From the NCBI GenBank assembly GCA_964511405.1, contig CAZEFK010000122.1:1-21842 (forward strand): DNA of 21,842 nucleotides. Direction: 5' to 3'. Source of the DNA: CAZEFK01 sp964511405. GTDB lineage: Bacteria; Pseudomonadota; Alphaproteobacteria; Elsterales; Elsteraceae. The position numbers and the translations under genes were made by a program. Positions 1 to 7,217 of the stretch are shown here, piece by piece. Positions within the stretch are counted from its first letter, which is position 1. The number at the start of each line of letters is the position of its first letter. Under the pieces are notes generated by a model. The model was given only the letters and a program-made list of their open reading frames with translations. It did not search any database and had not been told where the DNA came from.

Positions 1-244
1 CCAGCCGCCGTCCGATGCCGGCGCCACGCCGGTCGCGGCGCACCGCCAGCGACAGCAGGCGGGCGCCCATGACCAGCGCCAGCCCCACCGGCTCGCCGTC
101 GAGCCGGGCGCCGATCGCCCGCGCCTGTTCGGGCGGCTGCTCCAGGAAGCGGCGAAAGGCGGGGAAGGTCAGGGCCGCGAAGTCGCGGGCGTCGTCGGCG
201 AGGGGGGCAAGCGTGGGCGAGGTGGGCGCGGGCGGGGCGGGCAT
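1..244 (-). CDS. GNAT family N-acetyltransferase, N-terminal part (cut by window edge)
   Basis: Reading the minus strand from the ATG at 244 gives 81 codons without a stop, running off the left edge. Near the end of the visible part, LSLAVRRDRRGAGIGRRL matches motif A of GNAT acetyltransferases: a beta strand followed by the acetyl-CoA pyrophosphate loop R/Q-x-x-G-x-G/A. Just before it, GEPVGLALVMG resembles the beta strand that normally precedes motif A. The family transfers an acetyl group from acetyl-CoA to an amine; the substrate cannot be told from this half. The first 15 residues are rich in Pro and Ala, so a later start is possible. The gene runs in the same direction as the AraC gene downstream in coordinates (345-1385), with about 100 bp between them. 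Confidence 0.75.
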   Translation of the reverse strand, partial: MPAPPAPTSPTLAPLADDARDFAALTFPAFRRFLEQPPEQARAIGARLDGEPVGLALVMGARLLSLAVRRDRRGAGIGRRL

Positions 245-344
245 GGGCGCCACCCTCCGCCGCCGAGGCCGGGCCGGGCAATGTGCGCGGTGGTCCTGGG
301 CGCTGCCGGCCTCGCAGGCCGTCTCAGGGCCTGCGCCGTGCGTC

Positions 345-1385
345 TCAGCGCAGGCGCCGGATCCAGTCGACCCAGGGCGAGGCCGGCGGCCGCGGCAGGC
401 CGATTTGGCGGCGGGCGGCGAGGCGGGCCGCTTCGCGCTCCTCGCCCGGGCTGCGGTCGAAGGCGCGGCGGTAGGCGCGGATGAAATCCTGGGCGTTGCG
501 GTATCCGGCAGCCTGGCCGATCTCGGCGACCGTGCGGTGGTGCTGGGCAGGGTCGACCAGGGCACGGCGCGCCCGCGCCAGCCGGCGCTCCTGGACATAG
601 CGGCGCACGCCGCCATCGGCGGCGAACAGGCGATAGACCGTGGCCCGGGACAGGCCGAAGGCGCCGGCCAGAGTCTCGGGCGTGAGCCCTGGGTCGTCCA
701 GATGCTGGTCGATGTGCCGGCGCAGCACACAGGCCATGCCGGCGCGCACGCCGCCGACCGTCGCGTCGTCGGGCTCGCCGTTGATCGCGGCGGCGACGAT
801 CTGGACGGTGGCGCCCAGCACCGCGGCCGCGTCGGTGGCGGCCATGCGCGGCGCCTGGGCCACCAGCTCGGCCAGATGGCCGCGCGCCAGCGCCACCAGC
901 GGCCGATCGGCGGCCACCACCCGGCACCCCTGGGCGTCGGGCTCGCGCAGCAGCGGGGCCAGGGCCGATCGCGGCAGCAGCAGATTGACGTTGTCGAAGG
1001 CCTGGTGCTCGGTGATTTTGGGATGCAGCGCGTCGTTCACGACCAGGTCGCCCGGCGCGCTGATCACGTCGGGCCCGCCGCGCAGGATGCGGCGATGGCC
1101 GGCGCGGTAGACCTGCAGCATGTACAGGTCGCGGCCGTCACGGCCGATGGCGCGGGCCGAGCGCTCGTAGCGCATCGCCGGCCCGGTGCCGGAGGCCAGG
1201 ACCGCCGGGCCCAGATGCCAGCTGTCCAACACCACCGGCGCTTCGGCGGCGTCGGGGGCGACCGGCTCGATGTCGTAGAGCACGCCGATCGCCTCGCGCC
1301 AGGCCTCGAGCCGGCGGGCCGCCGGCACCGGCGTGCTGTCGAAGCGATCGTGGGGCAGCGCGGCGCTGCGGTCCTGTCCAGTCAT
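345..1385 (-). CDS. AraC family transcriptional regulator (paralogue 1)
   Basis: This 346-residue protein has the two-part AraC layout. The first two thirds match the AraC-binding-domain-like sensor fold (PF14525 type), with a central PGDLVVNDAL segment. The last ~100 residues hold two helix-turn-helix units: FGLSRATVYRLF, then a second one ending in GYRNAQDFIRAYRRAF, the usual AraC signature region. It should bind DNA and respond to a small molecule or partner through the N-terminal domain; the ligand is unknown. The start is taken at the ATG at 1385; an in-frame ATG at 1424 would add 13 residues. The gene at 2037 is a clear paralogue: both share the opening block PH-x-RFD-S/T-TP, the body, and a W-x-x-WIRR-x-R C-terminus. 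It is divergent from the NHLP-like gene at 1550 and shares a 164-bp intergenic region with it, so direct control of that gene is plausible. Confidence 0.9.
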   Translation of the reverse strand: MTGQDRSAALPHDRFDSTPVPAARRLEAWREAIGVLYDIEPVAPDAAEAPVVLDSWHLGPAVLASGTGPAMRYERSARAIGRDGRDLYMLQVYRAGHRRILRGGPDVISAPGDLVVNDALHPKITEHQAFDNVNLLLPRSALAPLLREPDAQGCRVVAADRPLVALARGHLAELVAQAPRMAATDAAAVLGATVQIVAAAINGEPDDATVGGVRAGMACVLRRHIDQHLDDPGLTPETLAGAFGLSRATVYRLFAADGGVRRYVQERRLARARRALVDPAQHHRTVAEIGQAAGYRNAQDFIRAYRRAFDRSPGEEREAARLAARRQIGLPRPPASPWVDWIRRLR

Positions 1386-1549
1386 GGGCGGCACTATTCC
1401 GTCGCCGGCCTGAGCCAGCAACATGACGGTTCCGACAGGCGCTGCCGGCCGCCAAGCGGTGAGACGGCCGGCGCATGGCGTGATCCGATCGGGGAATCGC
1501 CGGCACAGCCGCCATTGAGGCCAGCCGCGGTGGGGCGTTATGCAGCGGA

Positions 1550-2071
1550 ATGCTGCCGCTGACCATCACCGACCGCCGCCGTATCGAGCGCTGTGCCGCC
1601 GAGGCGCCCAGCCTGCGCCGGCGCCTGCTGGCCGGTCCGGTGGCGACGGCCGAGGCCATCCTGCTGCGCCGCCTGGCGCCCGGCCTTGCGCTGGCGGTGA
1701 TCGAGGAACCGCCTGATGCGCTCTATTTCGCGCTGCCGCCGCTGGGCCTGTCGATGCCGCTGCCGGAGCCCGAGACCCGGCGCCAGCTGTTCGAGAACAT
1801 CCTGTTGAGCTGGGCCTTCCGCGATGACGGCAGCCTGCGCGAGCAGAGCGTCCGCGACCCGCGCGCCCTCTACCGCGCGCTGACCGGCAACGACCTGGAC
1901 CTGCCGCCCGAGGTCCAGCCCGTGGTGCTGCAGGACACCGCGCTTCGCCAGCATGTCGTGCTGCCCCGGCCCTCGCCGGACATCCGCGACGAGTTGCCCG
2001 ACGACCTGCTGGAGCTGGTGGCCGGCGGCACCGCCCATGCCCGCAACCCGAAGCCCGATCTTGGTCTCTGA
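1550..2071 (+). CDS. Tandem NHLP (nitrile hydratase-like leader peptide) protein, putative RiPP precursor
   Basis: This 173-residue protein resembles the NHLP family of natural-product precursors (TIGR03793-like). Residues 82-141 follow the family pattern: an acidic helix, a DPRALYRALTG segment, then LPPEVQPVVLQDT and a final HVVLPRP strand. ELPDDLLELVAGG (148-160) is a typical double-glycine leader end, leaving a 13-residue tail, TAHARNPKPDLGL. Residues 7-64 repeat the same layout (LRRRLLAGP, then LAPGLALAVIEEPPDALYFALPP), so the leader appears duplicated. In known NHLP systems a peptidase-containing ABC exporter cuts after GG and tailoring enzymes modify the core. None of those genes is in this window, and the tail has no Cys or Ser. 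The ATG at 1550 follows a weak AGCGGA ribosome site. The 3' end overlaps the start of the next AraC gene, suggesting translational coupling. Family assignment is by eye. Confidence 0.65.
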   Translation: MLPLTITDRRRIERCAAEAPSLRRRLLAGPVATAEAILLRRLAPGLALAVIEEPPDALYFALPPLGLSMPLPEPETRRQLFENILLSWAFRDDGSLREQSVRDPRALYRALTGNDLDLPPEVQPVVLQDTALRQHVVLPRPSPDIRDELPDDLLELVAGGTAHARNPKPDLGL

Positions 2072-3113
2072 GCCGGGGGCCGACGGCGCGGCGCGCCGGC
2101 TGCCGCATGTCCGCTTCGACACCACGCCGCTGGCGCCGGAGCGCCGGCTGGCTGCGTTCCGCGACGCCTGGGGCGCGCTGTTCGAGCTGGAGCCGGCCGA
2201 GCCGGACGCTGCCGAGCGGCCGGTAGTGATGGATGCCTGGCAGCTGGGCGGCGCCCTACTGATGACCGGCGGCGGACCCGGCTTTCGGCTCGAGCGGACC
2301 GCTGGTGCGATCGCGCGCGATGCCCGCGACCTGTTCATGCTGCAGATGCACCTGGCCGGGCAGTGCCGGATCCTGCAGGGCGGGCCCGAGATGGCGACCG
2401 AACCGGGCGATCTGATGCTGATCGACGCCGCCCAGCCGACCGCGGCCATGGAGACCGGCGGCTCGGACATCTGCCTGCTGATGCCGCGGCCGCTGCTGGC
2501 ACCGCTGCTGCGGCAGCCCGACGGCCACGGCCGACGGGTGATGCCCCGGGACCGCCCGCTCGTGCAGCTGGTGCGCCGGCATCTGACCGAGCTGGCGGCC
2601 GAGGCGCCGCGCCTGGCCGAGGCGCATGCGCCGCCGCTGCTGCAGGCGACGCTGCAGCTGGTGGCCGCGGCCGTCAACGCCGAGCCTGGCCCGGACACCG
2701 CGCCCGGGGTGCGGGCGGCCCTGGGCGGCGCGCTGCGCCAGCATATCGAGCAGGCGCTGGACGACCGGACGCTCGACGCCGCCGCCCTGGCCGCCCGCTT
2801 CGGCCTCTCGCGCGCCGGTGTCTATCGGCTGTTCGAAGCCGACGGCGGGGTGCGCCGCTACATCCAGCAGCGCCGGCTGGAGCGGGCGCGGCGCTGGCTG
2901 ACCGACGCCGCCGCCAACCACCGCACCGTCGCCGAGATCGGCGCTGCCGCCGGCTACGACCACGCCCAGGACTTCGTGCGCGCCTACCGCCGCGCCTTCG
3001 GCATCACCCCCGGCGAGCAGCGCGACGGCGCCCGCGCCGAAGCCCGCCGCCGCCTGCGGCCCCTGCCGGACGAGCGCCCGACCTGGTCGGAATGGATCCG
3101 CCGGGTGCGCTAG
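2037..3113 (+). CDS. AraC family transcriptional regulator (paralogue 2)
   Basis: This AraC-type regulator has an N-terminal AraC-binding-like sensor domain and a C-terminal double helix-turn-helix (FGLSRAGVYRLF; then GYDHAQDFVRAYRRAFGITPGEQ). It aligns along its whole length with the AraC gene at 345-1385, including the PH-x-RFD-TTP opening and the W-x-EWIRRVR end. The start is uncertain. ATG 2037 gives 358 residues and overlaps the NHLP-like gene by 35 bp. TTG 2061 overlaps by 11 bp and gives a length closer to the paralogue. An ATG at 1953 would lie deep in the upstream gene and has no homology support. Sharing a transcript with the NHLP-like gene suggests that the two work together. The ligand is unknown. 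Confidence 0.88.
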   Translation: MPATRSPILVSEPGADGAARRLPHVRFDTTPLAPERRLAAFRDAWGALFELEPAEPDAAERPVVMDAWQLGGALLMTGGGPGFRLERTAGAIARDARDLFMLQMHLAGQCRILQGGPEMATEPGDLMLIDAAQPTAAMETGGSDICLLMPRPLLAPLLRQPDGHGRRVMPRDRPLVQLVRRHLTELAAEAPRLAEAHAPPLLQATLQLVAAAVNAEPGPDTAPGVRAALGGALRQHIEQALDDRTLDAAALAARFGLSRAGVYRLFEADGGVRRYIQQRRLERARRWLTDAAANHRTVAEIGAAAGYDHAQDFVRAYRRAFGITPGEQRDGARAEARRRLRPLPDERPTWSEWIRRVR

Positions 3114-3123
3114 CGCGGAGCCT

Positions 3124-3135
3124 CCCATGCATGGG
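3124..3135. repeat. 12-bp perfect palindrome after the second AraC gene
   Basis: CCCATGCATGGG is a perfect inverted repeat without a spacer, beginning 11 bp after the AraC stop codon. A second inverted repeat follows (ACCAGG at 3147-3152 and CCTGGT at 3164-3169, 11-nt spacer). Both lie in the 109-bp gap before the dehydrogenase gene. They could be protein-binding sites or weak RNA hairpins. There is no T run, so an intrinsic terminator is not supported. Confidence 0.4.
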
Positions 3136-3222
3136 GCAGGAGCGATACCAGGATAACGCGGCACCTGGTTGCCGCCGGCCAGGCGCACCATCGTTCAGTC
3201 AGGACGACAACGGAGGTCCGGA

Positions 3223-4050
3223 ATGACATCCCTCGACGGCAAGACGGCCCTGGTCACCGGGTCGACCGACGGGGTCGGCCGGGTGGTCGCGCGGCGTCTG
3301 GCCGAATCGGGCGCGCACGTGCTGGTGCACGGGCGCAGCCGGGCGCGCGGCGACGCCGCAGTCGCCGAGATCCGCGCCGCGGGCGGCGACGCCGAGTTCC
3401 TGGCCGCCGACCTGGCGTCGCTGGCCGAAGTCCGCCGCCTGGCCGACGCGGTGCGCGCCACCACGCCGCGGCTCGATATCCTGATCAACAATGCCGGCCT
3501 GGGCACTGCCGCGCCGCAGCGGCAGACCAGCGCCGACGGCCATGAGCTGCGTTTTGCCGTCAACTATCTGGCCGGTTTCCTGCTGACCCGGCTGCTGCTG
3601 CCGCTGATCCGGGCGAGCGCCCCGGCGCGCATCGTCAACGTCGCGTCGGCGGGCCAGCAGGCGCTTGATTTCGACGACCTGATGCTGACCCGCGGCTACA
3701 GCGGCGTGCGCGCCTACTGCCAGAGCAAGCTGGCCCAGATCCTGCTCACCGTCGACCTGGCCGAGACGCTCCAAAGCACCGGCGTCACCGTCACCTGCCT
3801 GCATCCCGCCAGTTACATGAACACGACCATGGTGCGGCAGGCCGGGGTCACGCCCATGAGCCGGGTCGAGGACGGCGCCGAGGCGATCCTGAACCTGGCC
3901 GCATCGCCCGCCCTGGCCGGCCGCACCGGGGTCTACTTCAACGGCCTCGCCGAGGCCCGCGCCGACGCCCAGGCCTACGACCCGGCGGCGCGGCGCCGCC
4001 TGCGCGAGCTCAGCCTCGACCTGGTTGGCTTGCCCGATCAATATGACTAG
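3223..4050 (+). CDS. Short-chain dehydrogenase/reductase (SDR), NAD(P)-dependent
   Basis: This 275-residue classical SDR is about the usual length. Seen in the sequence are the cofactor motif TGSTDGVG (residues 12-19), the structural motif NNAG (89-92), the catalytic Ser region VNVASAG (Ser142) and the catalytic YCQSK (Tyr165, Lys169). HGRSR after the second strand suggests an NADP preference. The overall style, with L-L-x-P-L-x-x-S before the catalytic Ser and a long substrate loop, resembles the retinol dehydrogenase/WWOX-like SDR group that reduces or oxidises alcohols and ketones. The substrate cannot be inferred. The ATG at 3223 is preceded by GGAGG at good spacing, so upstream in-frame starts were rejected. 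A strong hairpin follows the stop codon. Confidence 0.92.
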   Translation: MTSLDGKTALVTGSTDGVGRVVARRLAESGAHVLVHGRSRARGDAAVAEIRAAGGDAEFLAADLASLAEVRRLADAVRATTPRLDILINNAGLGTAAPQRQTSADGHELRFAVNYLAGFLLTRLLLPLIRASAPARIVNVASAGQQALDFDDLMLTRGYSGVRAYCQSKLAQILLTVDLAETLQSTGVTVTCLHPASYMNTTMVRQAGVTPMSRVEDGAEAILNLAASPALAGRTGVYFNGLAEARADAQAYDPAARRRLRELSLDLVGLPDQYD

Positions 4051-4072
4051 ATCGATCGGTCTGTAGGCGCTA

Positions 4073-4106
4073 TCCAAGGGGCCTGTTCGGGAGCCAGGCC
4101 CTTGGA
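4073..4106 (+). promoter_or_regulatory. Strong stem-loop at the start of the PAS_5 gene (terminator or translational switch)
   Basis: TCCAAGGGGCCTG (4073-4085) pairs with CAGGCCCTTGGA (4095-4106), giving 12 base pairs with one bulged G and a 9-nt loop. The loop carries GGGAG, which is the best ribosome site for the following gene. The 3' arm contains its TTG start codon (4102-4104). It begins 22 bp after the SDR stop codon, so it could also end SDR transcription, although no T run follows. Confidence 0.55.
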
Positions 4107-4647
4107 TCGACCGGATGCGCCGTTGCCGGGACTCGATGCCCTGCCGAGCTCGCTCCAAGACCAGCGGCTGGCGGCGTTCGCCCTGGCCTGGCGGGACGCC
4201 CGCGGCACCAATCCGGCTCCCTGCTGGCACGACTTGGACGTCCGCCGGTTCGCGGCGGCCCTGCCGAACCTCTGGGCATGGACCTACGACCACGCCACCG
4301 GCGTCTTCCACGGCAAGATCGCCGGGGAGGAGATCCTGCAGATCCTCGGGCGGGGGTTCCGCGGCGCCCTGGCCCACGAATTCTACAAGGGCCCCGAGAC
4401 GGAAATGATCCTCGCGCGCCACCGCCGGGTCGCGGTCGAGGGGCTGGGCTTCACCACGCAGGGGCCGGTGTTCCACCATGCCGGCTCCGGTGTGCAGGGC
4501 CAGCGCGTCGCGCTGCCGGCGGCGAGCCGCGGCCGGGCGGTCGACATCATCGTGGGCGTGACCGTGTTCCACTACCCGGCGGCACGGACGGCTGTGGCCG
4601 ACGGCGTGCTGCTGCATGAGCAGGTGCAGTTCTACGATCTGCACTGA
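4102..4647 (+). CDS. PAS_5-type PAS domain protein
   Basis: This 181-residue protein matches the alphaproteobacterial PAS_5 family (PF07310-like). It has an N-terminal LPSSLQDQRLAAFALAWRDAR helix, then an LPNLWAWTYDHATGVFHGKIAGEEIL core, a GRGFRG turn and C-terminal strands ending in HEQVQFYDLH. Members are small cytoplasmic, probably sensory, proteins of unknown partner. No ATG exists near the start. TTG 4102 has GGGAG nine bases upstream but both lie in a hairpin; TTG 4123 is the alternative. The 3' end overlaps the convergent glycosyltransferase gene by about 100 bp. Confidence 0.75.
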   Translation: MDRPDAPLPGLDALPSSLQDQRLAAFALAWRDARGTNPAPCWHDLDVRRFAAALPNLWAWTYDHATGVFHGKIAGEEILQILGRGFRGALAHEFYKGPETEMILARHRRVAVEGLGFTTQGPVFHHAGSGVQGQRVALPAASRGRAVDIIVGVTVFHYPAARTAVADGVLLHEQVQFYDLH

Positions 4648-5521
4648 GGGCCAAGTCACGCGCCAGCGCCGCCAGCGCCGACGGCCAGTCGCCGGGTGCC
4701 GGCTGGCGATAGAGCCGTAGGGTCGGGTACCAGGGCGACTGGGCGCGGCCGACCATCCAGCGCCAGTCGGCGTCGTATTTCAGCAGCACCGAGGCCGGCC
4801 GGCCGAGGGCGCCGGCCAGATGCGCGACCATGCTGTCGACCGTGACCACGTGGTCGAGGCCGGCGATCAGCGCCGCAAGGTCGGTCAAGCCGGCCGGCGG
4901 TCCGTCGGGATTGACCGCAGCGGGCGGCTGCTCCGGGCCCGGCTGCAGGCTGACCAGCCGGCAGCCGGCCAGCAGCGGCAGGATCAGCGGCAGCGGCACC
5001 GAGCGGTCGGGGTCCCAGCCGCCGGCGCGCCAGCACAGGCCGACGCCGCCGCCCAGAGTGGCCGGGGCAGTGGTCAGATAGGGCACGGGGCCAAGCTGGT
5101 CGGCGTTGACTCGCAGGGCATGGGCCAGCTCCATGCTCTCGATGTCGACCTCGGCCGGTGGCGACGGCGTCGCGACCTGGAACGGGATCACGCGATCGGC
5201 GCCCGGCACCGTCGCCAGCAGCGGCGCCAGCTCGGCCTGGACCTCCAGCGCCACGTGGGCGGCGCGCCGGCGCAGGGCGGGCAGGAAGCGGACGAACTGG
5301 AGCGTGTCGCCCAATCCATGATAGCAGCGCACCAGGACCTGCCGGCCGTCGAACGGCCGGCCGTCCCACACCCAGCGCCGGTGGTAGGGAAGCCCCGGGT
5401 TGTCGCGATCCCCGGGGTCGCGGGCGGCCAGCACGCCGTCGCTGACGGCGTGGGCGGCGGCGAAGTCGCCGCGCCGCATGGCCGCGGTCCAGCGCCGGCC
5501 GGGATCGTCGAGCAGGTGCAT
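4547..5521 (-). CDS. Glycosyltransferase family 9-like protein (TPR-glycosyltransferase type)
   Basis: The 324-residue product resembles the C-terminal half of TPR-containing glycosyltransferases related to ADP-heptose transferases (GT9-like). Typical blocks are CYHGLGDTLQFVRFLPALR (residues 66-84), a central region with VGLCWRAGG, and the nucleotide-sugar-binding TVDSMVAHLAGALGRP, followed by a DADWRWM-x-GR-x-QSPWYPTLRLYRQ segment common to this family. Only a short helical stretch (10-40) precedes the catalytic part, so the TPR array is reduced to about one unit. A role in cell-surface or protein glycosylation is inferred. The last ~33 residues are Arg/Pro-rich, unlike the family, and overlap the PAS_5 gene on the other strand; the functional end probably lies near 4650. 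The start ATG at 5521 is 44 bp from the divergent nhaA start. Confidence 0.8.
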   Translation of the reverse strand: MHLLDDPGRRWTAAMRRGDFAAAHAVSDGVLAARDPGDRDNPGLPYHRRWVWDGRPFDGRQVLVRCYHGLGDTLQFVRFLPALRRRAAHVALEVQAELAPLLATVPGADRVIPFQVATPSPPAEVDIESMELAHALRVNADQLGPVPYLTTAPATLGGGVGLCWRAGGWDPDRSVPLPLILPLLAGCRLVSLQPGPEQPPAAVNPDGPPAGLTDLAALIAGLDHVVTVDSMVAHLAGALGRPASVLLKYDADWRWMVGRAQSPWYPTLRLYRQPAPGDWPSALAALARDLALSADRRTAPAHAAARRRPQPSVPPGSGTRSRPR

Positions 5522-5565
5522 CCGAATCCAGGAAAACGGCGTGGCTGTGCGACCGTTGCCGGCGC

Positions 5566-6762
5566 ATGCGCATCCCTTACGTCGTGACGGCGCTGCGCCG
5601 CGCCGCGACCCTGCTGCAGTTCCTGCGCACCCAGCAGGCCGGCGGCTTCGCCCTGATGGTGGCGACGGCAGCGGCGCTGGCCTGGGCCAATTCGCCGGCG
5701 GCTGCCCTCTACCGGGAGCTGCTGGCGCTGCCCGTGGGAGTCCGGATCGGCGGCTTGGTGGCGGTGCGGCCGCTCCAGGGCTGGATCGACGACGGGCTGA
5801 TGACCCTGTTTTTCCTGCTGGTCGGACTGGAGATCCGGCGCGAGATGCGCGAAGGCGTCCTGGCCTCGGCGCGCAGCCTCGCCGCGCCGGGCATCGCGGC
5901 CCTGGGCGGAATGGCGGTGCCGGCGGCGATCTACGCCGCGATCAATTGGCGCGACCCGGCCGCGCTGCACGGCTGGGCGATCCCGGTGGCGACCGACATC
6001 GCGTTCTCGCTGGCGGTCCTCAGTCTGCTCGGCCGCCGCGTTCCGGCCGAACTCAAGGTGTTCCTGACGGCGCTGGCCATCATCGACGACCTGGGGGCGA
6101 TCCTGGTGATCGCGTTGTTCTACACCGGTCGGCTGGTACCGGTGGCGCTGGAACTGGCGGCCCTGGCTTGGGTCGGGCTGTATGCGATGGGGCGGCTGGG
6201 CGTGCGGTCGCGCTGGGCGTTCCTGCTGGGCGGCGGCGCGCTGTGGGCGGCGGTGCTGGCCTCGGGCGTGCATCCGACGCTGGCCGGCGTCCTGCTGGCG
6301 GCCGTCGTGCCCGCCGGCGAGCGGCCGGACGGGCGCCCCGGCATGGCCCGGGATCTGGAGTTGCGGCTGGGCCCGTGGGTGTCCTTCGCCGTGCTGCCGG
6401 CCTTCGGGCTGGCCAATGCCGGGCTGCGCTTCGCCCAGGTCTCGTGGACGACCCTGGCCGACCCGGTGGTGCTGGGCATCGGCCTCGGGCTGCTGCTGGG
6501 CAAGCAGCTCGGGGTGTGGGGCAGCCTGGCGCTCGCGGTCCGGGCCGGCCTGGCGCATCGTCCCGGGCGGCTCGGCGCCGGCCAGCTCTATGGCGGCGCG
6601 CTGATCTGCGGCATCGGCTTCACCATGAGCCTGTTCGTCGCCAACCTCGCCTTCCCCGACGGCAGCCGCGATGCCGCGGTCAGGCTCGCGGTGTTCGGCG
6701 GGTCCGCCGTCTCGGCGCTGGCCGGCTTGGCCGTGCTGGCGGGAACGGCGCGCCGCGCCTGA
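5566..6762 (+). CDS. nhaA: Na+/H+ antiporter NhaA
   Basis: This 398-residue protein is close to the usual NhaA length, with about 12 hydrophobic segments. Family hallmarks are WIDDGLMTLFFLLVGLEIRRE (residues 73-93, split for reading), TDIAFSLA (Asp144) and AIIDDLGAI (Asp174-Asp175). These correspond to the Asp133 and Asp163/Asp164 ion-binding residues of E. coli NhaA. LLLGKQLG carries the conserved transmembrane Lys (Lys300 in E. coli). It exchanges internal Na+ or Li+ for external protons across the inner membrane, for pH and sodium homeostasis. The ATG at 5566 lacks an obvious strong ribosome site. No Na+-responsive regulator (NhaR) lies nearby. Confidence 0.95.
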   Translation: MRIPYVVTALRRAATLLQFLRTQQAGGFALMVATAAALAWANSPAAALYRELLALPVGVRIGGLVAVRPLQGWIDDGLMTLFFLLVGLEIRREMREGVLASARSLAAPGIAALGGMAVPAAIYAAINWRDPAALHGWAIPVATDIAFSLAVLSLLGRRVPAELKVFLTALAIIDDLGAILVIALFYTGRLVPVALELAALAWVGLYAMGRLGVRSRWAFLLGGGALWAAVLASGVHPTLAGVLLAAVVPAGERPDGRPGMARDLELRLGPWVSFAVLPAFGLANAGLRFAQVSWTTLADPVVLGIGLGLLLGKQLGVWGSLALAVRAGLAHRPGRLGAGQLYGGALICGIGFTMSLFVANLAFPDGSRDAAVRLAVFGGSAVSALAGLAVLAGTARRA

Positions 6763-6782
6763 CGCGCGCATTCATGCGCGCG
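6763..6782 (+). terminator. GC-rich hairpin immediately after nhaA
   Basis: CGCGCGCAT (6763-6771) and ATGCGCGCG (6774-6782) form a 9-bp inverted repeat that starts on the base after the nhaA stop codon. There is no T run, so this is a possible transcript end or mRNA-stabilising stem rather than a proven terminator. Confidence 0.35.
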
Positions 6783-6856
6783 ATGCGCCGGGAGCAGGGG
6801 CGACGGTCCGGCCGTTTCCTGCCGGCCGGGCCGGTGGAGCGCCCGAGGAGAACCCC

Positions 6857-7207
6857 ATGTCGTGTGCCGTTCGTTCACTTGCTTGGGCTGCCGTGGCGGC
6901 GGCCCTTCTCTTGTCCGCCGACGGGGCGCGGGCCCGCCCGCCCGAGAACGCCGATCCTTCGCTCAGCCCGTGGTTCCAGAGCCTGCGCCAGCCGAACACC
7001 GGCTATTCCTGCTGCTCGATTGCTGATTGCCGGCCGACCGACTATCGCATCACAGGCGACCGCTACGAGGCCCTGATCCAGGGCAAATGGCTGACCGTGC
7101 CGCCCGAGAAGGTGCTGCCCCGCACCGACAACCCGGTCGGCCGGGCCGTGGTCTGCTGGACCCCGGCCACCGGGATCATGTGCTTCGTGCGCGGTGCCGA
7201 TACCTGA
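6857..7207 (+). CDS. Small secreted cysteine-containing protein of unknown function
   Basis: The product has 116 residues. The N-terminus has a signal peptide: MSCAVRSLAW, a hydrophobic Ala/Leu stretch, and a likely cleavage after ADGARA (about residue 26). The mature ~90 residues contain YSCCSIADCRPTDYR, a W-LTVPPEKVLP block, and closing AVVCW and IMCFV motifs, so five cysteines that may pair in the periplasm. Proteins with this CCS-x-x-DC and final MCF pattern occur as unnamed short periplasmic proteins in alphaproteobacteria; I know of no assigned function. The ATG at 6857 follows GAGGAG at good spacing. An upstream in-frame start at 6671 would overlap nhaA and was rejected. Confidence 0.82.
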   Translation: MSCAVRSLAWAAVAAALLLSADGARARPPENADPSLSPWFQSLRQPNTGYSCCSIADCRPTDYRITGDRYEALIQGKWLTVPPEKVLPRTDNPVGRAVVCWTPATGIMCFVRGADT

Positions 7208-7217
7208 GCCGGTGCGC

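Noticed and set aside
15..1562. 515-codon plus-strand ORF
   Set aside because: It is antisense to the GNAT and AraC genes. Its protein is low-complexity and rich in Arg, Gly, Ala and Gln; such open antisense frames are common at this GC content.
3199..4659. 486-codon minus-strand ORF
   Set aside because: It lies opposite the SDR and PAS_5 genes, which have clear motifs. Its protein shows no domain and has mirror-codon composition.
5188..5521. Frameshift between two overlapping frames of the glycosyltransferase region
   Set aside because: The 4547-5521 frame alone carries all family motifs without a break; the other frame is a shadow.
5188..6771. 527-codon minus-strand ORF opposite nhaA
   Set aside because: It is Gln/Arg/His-rich antisense of a well-conserved NhaA; its end part is merely another frame of the glycosyltransferase gene.
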